Shown: positions 1-8,719 of the stretch, piece by piece
Numbering within the stretch: position 1 is the first letter of the stretch
Layout: every line of letters starts with the position of its first letter
From: Eutrophocola sp965662685
GTDB lineage: Bacteria; Pseudomonadota; Gammaproteobacteria; Pseudomonadales; Pseudohongiellaceae
Direction: 5' to 3'
NCBI GenBank assembly: GCA_965662685.1
Contig: CBFIIQ010000001.1
Span: forward strand, 124,001-188,000
Length of the DNA stretch: 64,000 bases
Notes under the pieces: model-generated
The model's input: the letters and a program-made list of their open reading frames with translations, nothing else
What the model was told of the DNA's origin: nothing
Database searches by the model: none
Position numbers and translations under genes: made by a program

Positions 1-2180
1 CTGCTGGCCAACTCATGGCGCAACTCAATGACACCGTTAATGGCTGTGCCATTGGGAAGAACTGTCCGTGCGTCTATGGGCGCATCGGCAAGACTGTCAA
101 TGTCGCGCCACTTACCTGTAACAGTGAAGTTTTCCAGAGCCAGACCGATAGGATCGATAACCCCGTGGCATTGATTGCAACCGGGTTTGGATCTGTGCTG
201 CTCAAGACGCGCACGAACCGTTGTTGGTTTCTGACCTTCCGGCACCGACAGGTCGGTCTCAACATTTGGAGGCGGAGGTGCTGGCGGCGTGCCCATTAGT
301 TTTTCCAGCACCCAGGCACCACGCAGTACCGGAGATGTGCGGTCACCATAGGAAGTTCTCAACAGAGCAGCCCCCTTACCGAGAATTCCAAAACGCCTCT
401 CATCGCTCAGAGTCACTTTTCTGAACTGGCTACCATAGATATCTTCAATACCGTAGTGACGCGCCAGTGCTGCATTCAGGAAGGTATAATCTGCCTGCAA
501 CAATTCAATCAGTGGACGATCCTCCAGCAGCACACTGGACAGAAACAGCTCGAGCTCGCGACTGAAATAATCATACATCTGCGCATCGAAACCGGGGAAC
601 AGGGCCGGATCCGGTTCAATCACAGTCAGTTCATCCAGGTTCAGCCATTTCAGGGCAAAACTGCTCACCAGATGCTGCGCACGGGAATCAGCCAGCATGC
701 GGGATACCTGAGTCGCTATTGTAGCTTCATTATTGAGTGCTCCCGCTTCAGCCAGTTCCAGCAAAGTGCTATCTGGTCCCTGACCCCAGAGAAAAAAGGA
801 TAGTCTGGATGCCAGCTCCAGATCATTGAGCGCAAAAACCCTGGCATCTCCAATATCGCGCAAGGGTGAGATTCCCCGGTAAAGAAAATCCGGACTGGCA
901 AGAATGGCCGCCACCATCTGCTCGATGCCTTCATCAAAACCACCCGGCCCTTCACGGCCCATTTCAAAAAACGGTAACAACAGATCCAGATCCTCCCGGG
1001 TAACTGGCCGACGATAGGCACGAAGGGCCAAATGCTCTGCAATGCGGGTAGCGCAGGGAATTTCATCAGCTTCGTTTTCCGGCTGGCAAACAAAAATCTT
1101 TGCCCGACTCTCAGTCAAGGAAACACCACTGGCATTGAAGGGACCATTGATTTCAATACCATCCAGCAGCCTTGGTACGCGCAGCGAACCGGTAAAAGCA
1201 AAACCACCATAGGGCGTAAACCCACCAATGAGTTCGTCGGTTTCAACACGGGCACGCTCAATAAAGGTAACAACAATTTCATGCACGCCTGCTTTTACAG
1301 CCAGCGGGATGTCCTTGAAGCGCTCCATGATCCTGTTACTGGCCGGCGCGCCACCCTTGTTCACCAGGGCAAAGTCTTCCGGCCCACCTATAGTTTCCCG
1401 AAATACTTCAACACCACCTACCAACACAACCAGTGTCTGCCGTGTTTCTATAGAGCGCGGATACAGGCCTACATCAAGATCCAGAATATTAAGACGGTAT
1501 TCACCATCGGCAGGAAAATTATGCGTGACCTTGATACCGCCGCGCGTACCCAGGGGAAATCCTTCCTCATAAGTATCCTGATCGCCACTTATCACCGGGT
1601 AATAGACATTGGCGACCTTCGGTACCGGCTGACCAACAGCCATTTTGGCGACCGCACGGGCGACATTAATATATTGTTCAAGAAATGAAGGAGACACACT
1701 CAGGGCGGCGGCAATATTATCGAAACCATCCACTTCGATATCCATGGGCAGATAATCCGCAGCATTGATTTCAATGCCCAATAGTTCACTCACAGCAATA
1801 GCATACTCTGTGCGATTCAATCGCTGCACCGGCACATGTCCTGCCATGGCATCACGGTTTAGGCTGATGGCCTCATCAAGATTACTTTCCATCCAGGCAA
1901 CAAAGCCGTCGATCACTACCTGGTCCGGCTGATCACTGCCAGGGGGAGGCATCAGACGCCCGCGCAGTTTGCGCACAGCGGCTTCCCAGACCGGGGCTTC
2001 TCCGGCTACGTTGTCCAGAGACATCAGGTCAAAGGCAACACTGCCAGCCCAGTCTTCACTGTTATGGCAATCACTGCAGTAAGTGTTCAACAGATTTTCG
2101 TGTTGTCCGGATGATTGTTGCGCCAGGCCCTGTGAAAGCACGCCAAGCCAGAGCATCAATAGTAATGTCGATCGTCTCAT
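1..2180 (-). CDS. DUF1592-family planctomycete-type cytochrome, 3' end cut by the window
   Basis: Reading the minus strand from the ATG at 2178-2180 gives an uninterrupted frame of about 726 codons that runs off the left edge. It begins with a Sec signal peptide ending near LSQGLAQ, then a c-type heme motif CSDCH (C35, C38, H39). A second motif CNQCH starts near residue 668 and is followed by GLALENF. Order and spacing match the family carrying DUF1587, DUF1595, DUF1592, DUF1588 and DUF1585, and the frame aligns along its whole length with the complete paralogue at 11221-13674, which has 817 residues. About 80-90 residues are therefore missing. The family is exported and probably heme-bearing, but its substrate is unknown. 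Members usually sit beside a DUF1552 gene; here the partner could lie left of the window or be the lone copy at 9415-10767. Confidence 0.9.
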   Translation of the reverse strand, partial: MRRSTLLLMLWLGVLSQGLAQQSSGQHENLLNTYCSDCHNSEDWAGSVAFDLMSLDNVAGEAPVWEAAVRKLRGRLMPPPGSDQPDQVVIDGFVAWMESNLDEAISLNRDAMAGHVPVQRLNRTEYAIAVSELLGIEINAADYLPMDIEVDGFDNIAAALSVSPSFLEQYINVARAVAKMAVGQPVPKVANVYYPVISGDQDTYEEGFPLGTRGGIKVTHNFPADGEYRLNILDLDVGLYPRSIETRQTLVVLVGGVEVFRETIGGPEDFALVNKGGAPASNRIMERFKDIPLAVKAGVHEIVVTFIERARVETDELIGGFTPYGGFAFTGSLRVPRLLDGIEINGPFNASGVSLTESRAKIFVCQPENEADEIPCATRIAEHLALRAYRRPVTREDLDLLLPFFEMGREGPGGFDEGIEQMVAAILASPDFLYRGISPLRDIGDARVFALNDLELASRLSFFLWGQGPDSTLLELAEAGALNNEATIATQVSRMLADSRAQHLVSSFALKWLNLDELTVIEPDPALFPGFDAQMYDYFSRELELFLSSVLLEDRPLIELLQADYTFLNAALARHYGIEDIYGSQFRKVTLSDERRFGILGKGAALLRTSYGDRTSPVLRGAWVLEKLMGTPPAPPPPNVETDLSVPEGQKPTTVRARLEQHRSKPGCNQCHGVIDPIGLALENFTVTGKWRDIDSLADAPIDARTVLPNGTAINGVIELRHELAS

Positions 2181-2505
2181 GTGAATCATTAAACCTGTAT
2201 AAACGGAAGGTTGCGGCAGTCAAAATTGCTTTGCAGGATTCTAGCAAAAGGGTGGCAAATATACTTGTTTCAGGTCATCAGGATAGGTGAACGGACTTTT
2301 CTGAGGTCAAAGGATAAATCGAAAAACATGGTGAGCACGACCATTCAGCATCGGCTTGTCAGGGAGAACATGCTGTACAAGCCGACAAGCCTTCTACATA
2401 ATTGGAAAATTGTTAACAGAATGAACTGCTTGCAATCAGATTACAGTAAAATCCTGTTATTGACATCCAGGACAGATGAACCGTTAAAGCCACAGAGGAA
2501 GGCTG
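2181..2505. other. Divergent intergenic region
   Basis: These 325 bases separate the minus-strand DUF1592 gene from the plus-strand membrane protein gene, so they should hold promoters for both. I see no convincing promoter hexamer pair, RNA gene or repeat. The only clear signal is the ribosome binding site AGAGGAAGG ending at 2501, just before the TTG at 2506. Confidence 0.5.
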
Positions 2506-3174
2506 TTGATAAAAACGCCGCAACATCAAAGGTTATTGTTTTACTGCCTGGCTGCAGCTTTCCCCCTGTTCCTTATCGCCTCCCTTTTCAATTACAGCCT
2601 GCTCAGAGGAGAGGGACATTATCTGTTCGGTGCTAATCTGGAAATTCTTGGCTACCTCATTCAGGCAGAGTTCCTGGCGGTGGCAAGTGGCATCCTGATC
2701 CTGATTCCGCTGCTGGTGCAGTCAACAGTGAAGTATATCCGCTGGTTTTTGTTTGCCGTTTTTGTATGTATTGCGCTCGGCTTTGCCTGGGTGGCCTATG
2801 AGATAGATGGTAGGGCCGGCATGCTATTTTATACACTGCTGATTTTTGTCTCCTATGGCGGGGGCACCTTGCTGGTTTTTGACTGGTATGCCGGAGCAAC
2901 ACGCACATTCTTATCCTTGCTGCGCTGGTCTATGGGTATTTTTATCTACGTAAGCCTGCAGCTGTCATTCAATCTTGAAAGCGATATCAGTATCTGGAAA
3001 AACACACGGACCGTGATTCCGTTTGGCGCATCCTACTTTTACATTCTGAGTGTACTGGAGCTAATCCTTTACACACCATTGACCTATTATCTTGAGAAGA
3101 AACATAATCAGGACAAGTTGTTGAGCAAGGGAGTTAACCGGATGCTGGACGCACAAATGAAGGCAGTAACATAG
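2506..3174 (+). CDS. Six-span inner-membrane protein of unknown function
   Basis: The protein has 222 residues. The start is a TTG, chosen because AGAGGAAGG lies about 5 bases upstream and the following residues (IKTPQHQR) form a short positive lead into the first membrane span. I count six hydrophobic spans, near residues 10-31, 45-70, 76-98, 103-127, 135-155 and 172-193, followed by a basic C-terminal tail. I do not recognise the family and see no catalytic motif. It is first of four plus-strand genes (to 5149), with 34 bases before the RidA-family gene, so co-transcription is likely but unproven. Confidence 0.75.
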   Translation: MIKTPQHQRLLFYCLAAAFPLFLIASLFNYSLLRGEGHYLFGANLEILGYLIQAEFLAVASGILILIPLLVQSTVKYIRWFLFAVFVCIALGFAWVAYEIDGRAGMLFYTLLIFVSYGGGTLLVFDWYAGATRTFLSLLRWSMGIFIYVSLQLSFNLESDISIWKNTRTVIPFGASYFYILSVLELILYTPLTYYLEKKHNQDKLLSKGVNRMLDAQMKAVT

Positions 3175-3208
3175 AATCCTGACCCATTCAGAAAATAAGG
3201 CTGTTATT

Positions 3209-3604
3209 ATGAAGCGAGAAATTATCAATCCCTGGACCTGGCAGGAAGCACTGGGTTTTGTCCACGGCAATAAAGTCAGCAATGCAGAATCCACTTTTTA
3301 TCTGGCGGGTCAGACTGCCTGTGATGAAAATGGTCATAGTCTTTTCCCCGGCGATATGGAAAAACAGATCGATCAGGTACTAAACAATATCGCGATCATT
3401 CTCGAACAGGGAGACATGGATTTTACCCATGTCGTACGCCTGAATATTTATACCGTGGATATGGAAAAAATGATGCAGGCTCACGACCACATGACCAGCA
3501 ATCTGAAGCAGCGTGGCTGTCAGCATACCGGCTGTCTGCTCGGGGTAACCGCCCTTGCCTCTCCCGACGCCCTGGTGGAAATGGAAATCACTGCTGCAAA
3601 ATAA
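3209..3604 (+). CDS. RidA/YjgF/YER057c-family protein lacking the canonical arginine
   Basis: This 131-residue cytosolic protein has the length and pattern of the RidA (YjgF/YER057c/UK114) family: YLAGQTACDENG near residue 30, the central segment QVLNNIAIILEQGDM, VVRLNIYTVDM, and a C-terminal strand ALVEMEI. RidA removes reactive enamine/imine intermediates such as 2-aminoacrylate. In canonical RidA the substrate-binding arginine lies in an RSCVEVA-like motif. The matching stretch here reads HTGCLLGVTAL, with no arginine, so this is probably one of the Rid subgroups without proven imine deaminase activity. A weak AAGG precedes the ATG by about 9 bases. It sits between two membrane protein genes on the same strand. 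Confidence 0.85.
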   Translation: MKREIINPWTWQEALGFVHGNKVSNAESTFYLAGQTACDENGHSLFPGDMEKQIDQVLNNIAIILEQGDMDFTHVVRLNIYTVDMEKMMQAHDHMTSNLKQRGCQHTGCLLGVTALASPDALVEMEITAAK

Positions 3605-3663
3605 TTTCTGCCAGCAATACACAATCAACTCATTAAACTCATCAAAAAAAGAAGCATCTCTTG

Positions 3664-4872
3664 ATGGCTGACCGTACCTTTATTTTCTACCTGTCTGCCC
3701 GGGTATTGATTGCCGTGTGCAGTAGCATGCTATCTGTTGCTATTGGATATCATATCTACCTGCTTACCGGTAATCCGTTTGACCTGGCACTGGTAGGCCT
3801 GATGCAAATACTGCCGATGATCCTGCTGTTTATCTTCAGTGGCTGGGCGGTAGATCATTTCCCACGCAAAAAAATACTTATCAGCTGCGCCTTTGTCGAG
3901 GCAATTGTTTACATTGGCCTTGCTATAAGCATGAACAGTGATGAACTTAATCGAAGTGTTATTTTTTCCCTGATATTCCTGCATGGCTGTGCACGGGCGT
4001 TCTATTCGCCTGCCTCGCAAGCCATCCTGCCAAATATAGTCAGCAGTGAATACTTATCCCGCGCCGTTGCCATTACCAGCTCGGTCTGGACCACGGCACA
4101 GACCATTGGTCCATTTGCTGCCGGCTTGCTGATTGCCCTGATTGATTTCAAAACCTATTGGGCACTGGTCGCCTTGTCCACGGCTGGTGCCTGCATGTTT
4201 ATCATGTTGCCCACATTGCCTGCCAGCAAGCCCCTTGGACGAGGCTTGCAGCCTCTGTTAAATGGTATTCGCTATGTAATGGCCAACCCCATTGTGCTAC
4301 CTAGTATCTCACTGGATCTATTGATCGTATTTCTGGGTAGTGTAATGGCCCTACTGCCGGTATATACCATTGATGTATTAAAGGTAGGACCGGAAACCCT
4401 TGGTCTGTTAAGAGCGATGCCGGCACTGGGGGGGGTCATGATGGGACTGCTGATGGCCAAATTACCTCCGGTCCGAAAGGCGGGAAAACTGCTGTTCATA
4501 TCCCTGGGTATATTTGCCGCCTCGGTGCTTGCCTTCGCGCTGTCCTCTACCCTCTGGATCAGTCTGGCAGCACTCTGGGTCTATGGCGCTTCCGATATGG
4601 TCAGCGTAAATATTCGAACAACCCTTATTCAGATGGCTACACCTGATGAACTGCGTGGCAGGGTAAGCGCCGTTAATATGCTGTTTATCGGTGTCTCCAA
4701 TGAAATGGGGGATTTCAGAGCCGGCTCCATTGCCGCTCTGGTGGGCCCCGTTAGTACCGTACTGGCAGGAGCGGGAATGGCATTTGCCGTAGCCATTGGT
4801 GGCTATATGGTTTTTCCAAAACTACGTCAGCTGGACAAACTCACTGATGCAGAAATCAACCAGGCAAGCTGA
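3664..4872 (+). CDS. MFS transporter, MFS_3/enterobactin-exporter-like
   Basis: This 402-residue protein has about twelve membrane spans. A loop after span 2 reads VDHFPRKKILI, the usual MFS loop motif in the MFS_3/TIGR00900 branch that includes the enterobactin exporter EntS. Proton-driven efflux of a small molecule is the family role; the substrate cannot be read from sequence. Near residue 325 the segment PDELRGRVSAVNMLF is typical of the branch. A TTG at 3661 directly precedes the ATG at 3664; I chose the ATG. The stop lies 7 bases before the acylphosphatase start, implying a shared transcript. Confidence 0.85.
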   Translation: MADRTFIFYLSARVLIAVCSSMLSVAIGYHIYLLTGNPFDLALVGLMQILPMILLFIFSGWAVDHFPRKKILISCAFVEAIVYIGLAISMNSDELNRSVIFSLIFLHGCARAFYSPASQAILPNIVSSEYLSRAVAITSSVWTTAQTIGPFAAGLLIALIDFKTYWALVALSTAGACMFIMLPTLPASKPLGRGLQPLLNGIRYVMANPIVLPSISLDLLIVFLGSVMALLPVYTIDVLKVGPETLGLLRAMPALGGVMMGLLMAKLPPVRKAGKLLFISLGIFAASVLAFALSSTLWISLAALWVYGASDMVSVNIRTTLIQMATPDELRGRVSAVNMLFIGVSNEMGDFRAGSIAALVGPVSTVLAGAGMAFAVAIGGYMVFPKLRQLDKLTDAEINQAS

Positions 4873-4879
4873 TACCCAA

Positions 4880-5149
4880 ATGAAGCATCTTAATGTCACG
4901 GTCACTGGCAGAGTCCAGGGTGTGTATTTTCGCGCTTCCACCAGGGAGGTGGCCGAGTCTCTCGGCATAACCGGCTTTGTAAAAAACCAGTCTGATGGTA
5001 GCGTCTATCTGGAAGCAGAAGGTGAAGAAGATACAATGAACTACTTCCTGCTCTGGTTAAAACGAGGTCCGCGAGCATCAAGGGTTGAAAATCTGGAGTG
5101 CACAGAAAGCAAAGTGAAAAATATGAGCGGATTTGAAATATTGCGCTAA
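4880..5149 (+). CDS. Acylphosphatase
   Basis: This 89-residue protein matches acylphosphatase in full length. GRVQGVYFR near residues 9-17 carries the catalytic phosphate-binding arginine, and GFVKNQSDGSV near residue 36 carries the catalytic asparagine. The enzyme hydrolyses carboxyl-phosphate bonds such as acetyl phosphate or 1,3-bisphosphoglycerate in the cytosol. The ATG at 4880 was chosen because it begins the first beta strand (MKHLNVTVTG); a longer frame from 4796 would overlap the MFS gene. It is the last gene of the group starting at 2506. The tandem repeat downstream starts 34 bases after the stop. Confidence 0.95.
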   Translation: MKHLNVTVTGRVQGVYFRASTREVAESLGITGFVKNQSDGSVYLEAEGEEDTMNYFLLWLKRGPRASRVENLECTESKVKNMSGFEILR

Positions 5150-5183
5150 ACCCAACCCCTTCTTGGCGGGCTTATACTCGATA

Positions 5184-5232
5184 CTTGAGACTTATAACTT
5201 ATAACTTATAACTTGCGACTTGCGACTTGCGA
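5184..5232. repeat. Seven-copy tandem array of a 7-bp unit
   Basis: Seven consecutive heptamers share the core CTT: one CTTGAGA, three CTTATAA and three CTTGCGA. The array fills the gap between two convergent genes and ends 3 bases before the stop codon of the minus-strand gene. Blocks of identical units look like independent slippage expansions. There is no dyad or T-tract that would make it a terminator. Confidence 0.9.
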
Positions 5233-5235
5233 CTA

Positions 5236-7395
5236 TTATTGTGTCGTCACCGGGCCACGCAACCAATCCACAGCAGGATCGTTTTCTCTAAGACGGAATT
5301 TTCGCAGCAGGTAATTCAGTTGTGGTGTACCTTGCAAAAGGCTGGACAGTGGCTGAATGGGAAACCTGATAAAACGACAGTCCGATTCAGCTTTCAATTT
5401 ACCCATTACCTTTCTTGAAAAAGGCCTGATCCCCAGTTCATCGCCCACAGTAAGCGGAATCCCCTCGAAACCGGCTTTACCCGATTCCAGAATATACCAG
5501 TAATCATCGTCAACCATTCTTTCCTGTCCGGCGACAATTATTTCCACTTCGCACAGTGCTGAAACTTTTTCCAGCACAGTGGAAATAAGTTCTTCAAACT
5601 GAGGTAATTTTTTCAACTCTGTGCGCATTTCCCAACGCTTGAGTAATTTATCGCGAAACCCCTCGCGCACAACAAAATCATTAAAGTTTTCTTCAGAAAA
5701 CACCATGACGGTCACCGGAGAGCTTGCTACTACACTGGCATTACGCTTCAGGGTGCCAGTCACTATCGCCATCTCGCCAATAATTTCACCAGCCTGAAGA
5801 CTGGCAACCGTCTGGAATTCAGTGCCATCAAACATTACCACATCACAATACCCGGTAAGAATCAGGTAGATATAACCACGGGTACGCTCTTCCTGAACCA
5901 GAATGACATCGCCTTTGTTATAGCGTCGAACCTGATCTTCAGCCAGAATTGAACGCGCCCAACGATCGGAAAATGGTTCTCCCAGCCAATTGGATAAATA
6001 TTGATTCATTAACGATCTATAAATTGAATCATCACCATCAACGACAATATAACGTTTACCGGAACTGGCCAGTGAAAAGGTGGTAGTAAACTGATGCGCC
6101 AGGTGCTCAACATGCACAAACACAACCCTGTCCGAATCAGAATTTAATGCATCGACAGGATCACCATGTATTGCACCTGCGCCACCATCGGCAACCAGCA
6201 AGTCAAACCGATCGGTAAAAATCTTGCTTAGATGGTCATAGGTGTTATGACTGACAATGCCCAGTTTTTGCATTTCCCGGATTGAATCCATGCCATGGTT
6301 GTCACCAATCAGGCAAATATCACGTCTCGAATCTTTATGCTGAACTGAAAAAGTTGCCCCGATTGTGGGGATGCTGTGTACCGTTAGATGCGGAGCTATC
6401 TCCATACCAAAATATTTATGGGTTTGACCTGGCACCACTTCAATGAGATGAAAATATTCCCGTATCACTTCGGCTTTCCAGTTCAGATTACAGCTGAGTT
6501 TTTCTATGGCCATTTCAAATATTTCCCGCGTGGTAATTACCTCTACCTTGTGGGGCATAAGAATGAGCGGGAACATGGCACAATGATCATCGTGCAGATG
6601 GGTCAGAAACATCGCTGATACAGAATTTTTCGAGATACCCCTGGCATAAAGATGCTTGTCCAGATACGGCAGGGAATCAATCAGGATATAGGTACCGTTA
6701 TAACAAAGCGCCAGACCGGTACAGGGTTCATTAGCAGTAAAACCTGAAGCACTGCCCAGAATTTCCAGCCCCAGTTTGACCAGATCCCGGGGGATGAAAT
6801 CAGATTGCATCTGGTAAGGGGGGAAAATATGCTCGTCCTCATTGAGGTCCACATCCAGGAATTCCTCGCTAAATGACACTTTGTATTGGTCATGACCGGT
6901 GTGGAGAATGGTAAATGAACCAGCCACGGCCTGTTCGTTTTTGAAGGGAATAACATTAAAGAAACTTTCAACTTCCCTCACCTGCCCTCTCTCGTCTTTC
7001 AAGGCAAGATAGTGGGCTGCGTCCAGCCATTCCCTCTGAACGCGTTTCGGTGTACCCCAACTTTCAAGTTCAGCCTCTGTAGGGCCCAGCAGTGTGAGCC
7101 TCAATAAACGAAATATTCTTGAAATATCTTCGGCACATCCCACCAGATTGATTTTCTTTCCGTCAGAAAGCCCATTACTCATGAAGAGAAAGTAATACAA
7201 CGGGAATTCGAGATTATTGAGCAGGGAACCATCTTTTTCCTTGCTGTCGGTAAGCACCATGGTATTGAAAGTTGGCACCTTATGCAGCAACAAGCCTTTC
7301 AACACTTCCGGGGGCTGACCAATCAGCAGGGATTCCTCGCCATACTGGAGTACACGGCTACCATCAGCCGGTTTTGAAACCTTCAGAGTTTCCAT
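5236..7395 (-). CDS. Metallo-beta-lactamase fold protein with cyclic-nucleotide-binding domains
   Basis: This 719-residue cytosolic protein has no signal peptide. Residues about 1-200 match nothing I recognise. Residues about 215-460 are an MBL-fold hydrolase, with THLHDDH at 265-271 and likely further metal ligands at His340 and Asp365 (LIGDNHG). Residues about 490-570 form a cyclic-nucleotide-binding domain, with YNKGDVILV and a GEMAIVTG...RNASVVA stretch resembling the phosphate-binding cassette with its arginine. Residues about 615-690 look like a second, degenerate copy (YWYILESGKAGF, LTVGDELG). The layout suggests a hydrolase controlled by cAMP or a related ligand; the substrate is unknown. 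The gene stands alone on its strand. Confidence 0.85.
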   Translation of the reverse strand: METLKVSKPADGSRVLQYGEESLLIGQPPEVLKGLLLHKVPTFNTMVLTDSKEKDGSLLNNLEFPLYYFLFMSNGLSDGKKINLVGCAEDISRIFRLLRLTLLGPTEAELESWGTPKRVQREWLDAAHYLALKDERGQVREVESFFNVIPFKNEQAVAGSFTILHTGHDQYKVSFSEEFLDVDLNEDEHIFPPYQMQSDFIPRDLVKLGLEILGSASGFTANEPCTGLALCYNGTYILIDSLPYLDKHLYARGISKNSVSAMFLTHLHDDHCAMFPLILMPHKVEVITTREIFEMAIEKLSCNLNWKAEVIREYFHLIEVVPGQTHKYFGMEIAPHLTVHSIPTIGATFSVQHKDSRRDICLIGDNHGMDSIREMQKLGIVSHNTYDHLSKIFTDRFDLLVADGGAGAIHGDPVDALNSDSDRVVFVHVEHLAHQFTTTFSLASSGKRYIVVDGDDSIYRSLMNQYLSNWLGEPFSDRWARSILAEDQVRRYNKGDVILVQEERTRGYIYLILTGYCDVVMFDGTEFQTVASLQAGEIIGEMAIVTGTLKRNASVVASSPVTVMVFSEENFNDFVVREGFRDKLLKRWEMRTELKKLPQFEELISTVLEKVSALCEVEIIVAGQERMVDDDYWYILESGKAGFEGIPLTVGDELGIRPFSRKVMGKLKAESDCRFIRFPIQPLSSLLQGTPQLNYLLRKFRLRENDPAVDWLRGPVTTQ

Positions 7396-7645
7396 GATAA
7401 ATCCTGTTTCCCGGTTCTTATTCTTGTGATATTCCCTTATAGCTGCCGGTGAAAGTGAGATTCAGGGTGAAGTTACTCTCGACGGTCAGTATATAAGCAA
7501 ATGATGTCATTTTGCCATACCCCGCATTATTGCTGGGTTTATGACCATATTTGAGTTTCGAAGTTGAAAATATGGGAGTTATTCCTGTCGTTTGTTTTTG
7601 CCCCTTACTAATGTGAACCAGGTCTCGAATTCTGACTTTTTTCCA
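7396..7645. other. Intergenic region
   Basis: About 250 bases upstream of the MBL/cyclic-nucleotide gene. It should carry that gene's promoter, but I see no clear hexamer pair. A CRP-like operator would be of interest given the product; I did not find a convincing TGTGA-N6-TCACA site. Confidence 0.4.
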
Positions 7646-7683
7646 CGAAAAAACCCGCTACCCAGACTTCTGCATAGCGGGTT
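7646..7683 (-). terminator. Intrinsic terminator of the DUF2272 gene
   Basis: A nine-base perfect stem (AACCCGCTA at 7652-7660 with TAGCGGGTT at 7675-7683) is followed on the minus strand by a run of six T. It starts 17 bases beyond the stop codon at 7701. Confidence 0.85.
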
Positions 7684-7700
7684 CTATTTAAGCCAGTCTC

Positions 7701-8660
7701 TTATCCAGACTTTGAAGAAACCGGTTTTATGTTTTTTATGGCAACGTCTTTATTGCCAGTATTGAGTTTGAGATGTGCAAAAATGCTCCTTTCCCCATAA
7801 GTTGCAGGCTGCAGGTACGAATCCGGAGAAGATTTTGCCGGCAGCAATTTCATTCGCACTGCCCCTCTGACATTACCTCCGATCACCTTGATCTGATTGT
7901 TCTCAGCATCCAGCCCCACTACCACATCACAATGCGTGCGTGCGCCTTCACCCATTTGTCCGCGGCGTTGGTCAAGGTTTCGATATTCTGGTCTGCTGCC
8001 CCGGCATAGCATGTCACCGGGCAGAATCTCCGCTTCGCCGATATCAAACGCCGTAAAAGCCGCCTCGGATTCCAGGCCATCACGGGCTCGAATTGCCTGA
8101 TCAATATAGGAATGATGGGCAATGGCGCGCTGGAATTTTTCGTATTCACCCAGTCCGCTTTCACACATTACCCAGGAAATAAAAGCCGCTGACCAGAAGT
8201 CGCGCCAACGGGCCGTGATGCCCAGTTCACGCCAGCGCTGGTTTTGCCGCTCCAGGAGCCAGCTGCTATCCGGTGCAGCGGCCCAGTAACCGGCAATATC
8301 ATCCGACACACGCCGGGCCTCTTCTGCCGACATCCAGTTGCTACGCCACCAGCGGCGACTGCGCCCGGCATTGGCATCAAGCTCTTGCTGACTGGTCATG
8401 TCGAGAACGCTGGCACCGAACCAGTTCCATTCCTGCCTGGCAATATCGACAATTCGCTGTCGAACCAGGGAGGCGGGCAGATTGCGACAACTACGATCAC
8501 TGATGCGCATTTCACCGGGAACACCGATCACCCGTGCGGACGGTGGCAACACATCAAGCACTTCGCGCGGCAGTCTCTCTGCAGAAACAGGCTCCTGTGC
8601 CAGAGAAACCGATATACAGGAAACCAGTAAAAGAAAAATTGGGAAAAATGATTTGTGCAT
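7701..8660 (-). CDS. DUF2272-family exported protein
   Basis: This 319-residue protein has a Sec signal peptide (residues 1-21, ending SVSLAQ). The middle section matches DUF2272: an early RQRIVDIARQEWNWFG segment, FWSAAFISWVMCESGL with its cysteine, HHSYIDQAIRARDG, then PGDMLCRG and THCDVVVGL. The invariant Cys, His and Asp pattern recalls NlpC/P60- and CHAP-like folds, so cell-wall amidase or peptidase activity is possible, but that is inference. It lies 59 bases downstream of marC on the same strand, and a strong terminator follows. Confidence 0.8.
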   Translation of the reverse strand: MHKSFFPIFLLLVSCISVSLAQEPVSAERLPREVLDVLPPSARVIGVPGEMRISDRSCRNLPASLVRQRIVDIARQEWNWFGASVLDMTSQQELDANAGRSRRWWRSNWMSAEEARRVSDDIAGYWAAAPDSSWLLERQNQRWRELGITARWRDFWSAAFISWVMCESGLGEYEKFQRAIAHHSYIDQAIRARDGLESEAAFTAFDIGEAEILPGDMLCRGSRPEYRNLDQRRGQMGEGARTHCDVVVGLDAENNQIKVIGGNVRGAVRMKLLPAKSSPDSYLQPATYGERSIFAHLKLNTGNKDVAIKNIKPVSSKSG

Positions 8661-8719
8661 GGAGGAAATCTTTTTATGTGTTTGTTCAACTTTTATCAGA
8701 CGACGACCAAAAGCTCGAG

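Noticed and set aside
1..2180. Possible frameshifted or broken DUF1592 gene at the left edge
   Set aside because: The frame reads without a stop from 2180 to base 1 and aligns with its complete paralogue; it is cut only by the window.
5184..5232. Direct repeats as a CRISPR array or origin iterons
   Set aside because: Seven-base units without spacers, and no replication gene nearby.
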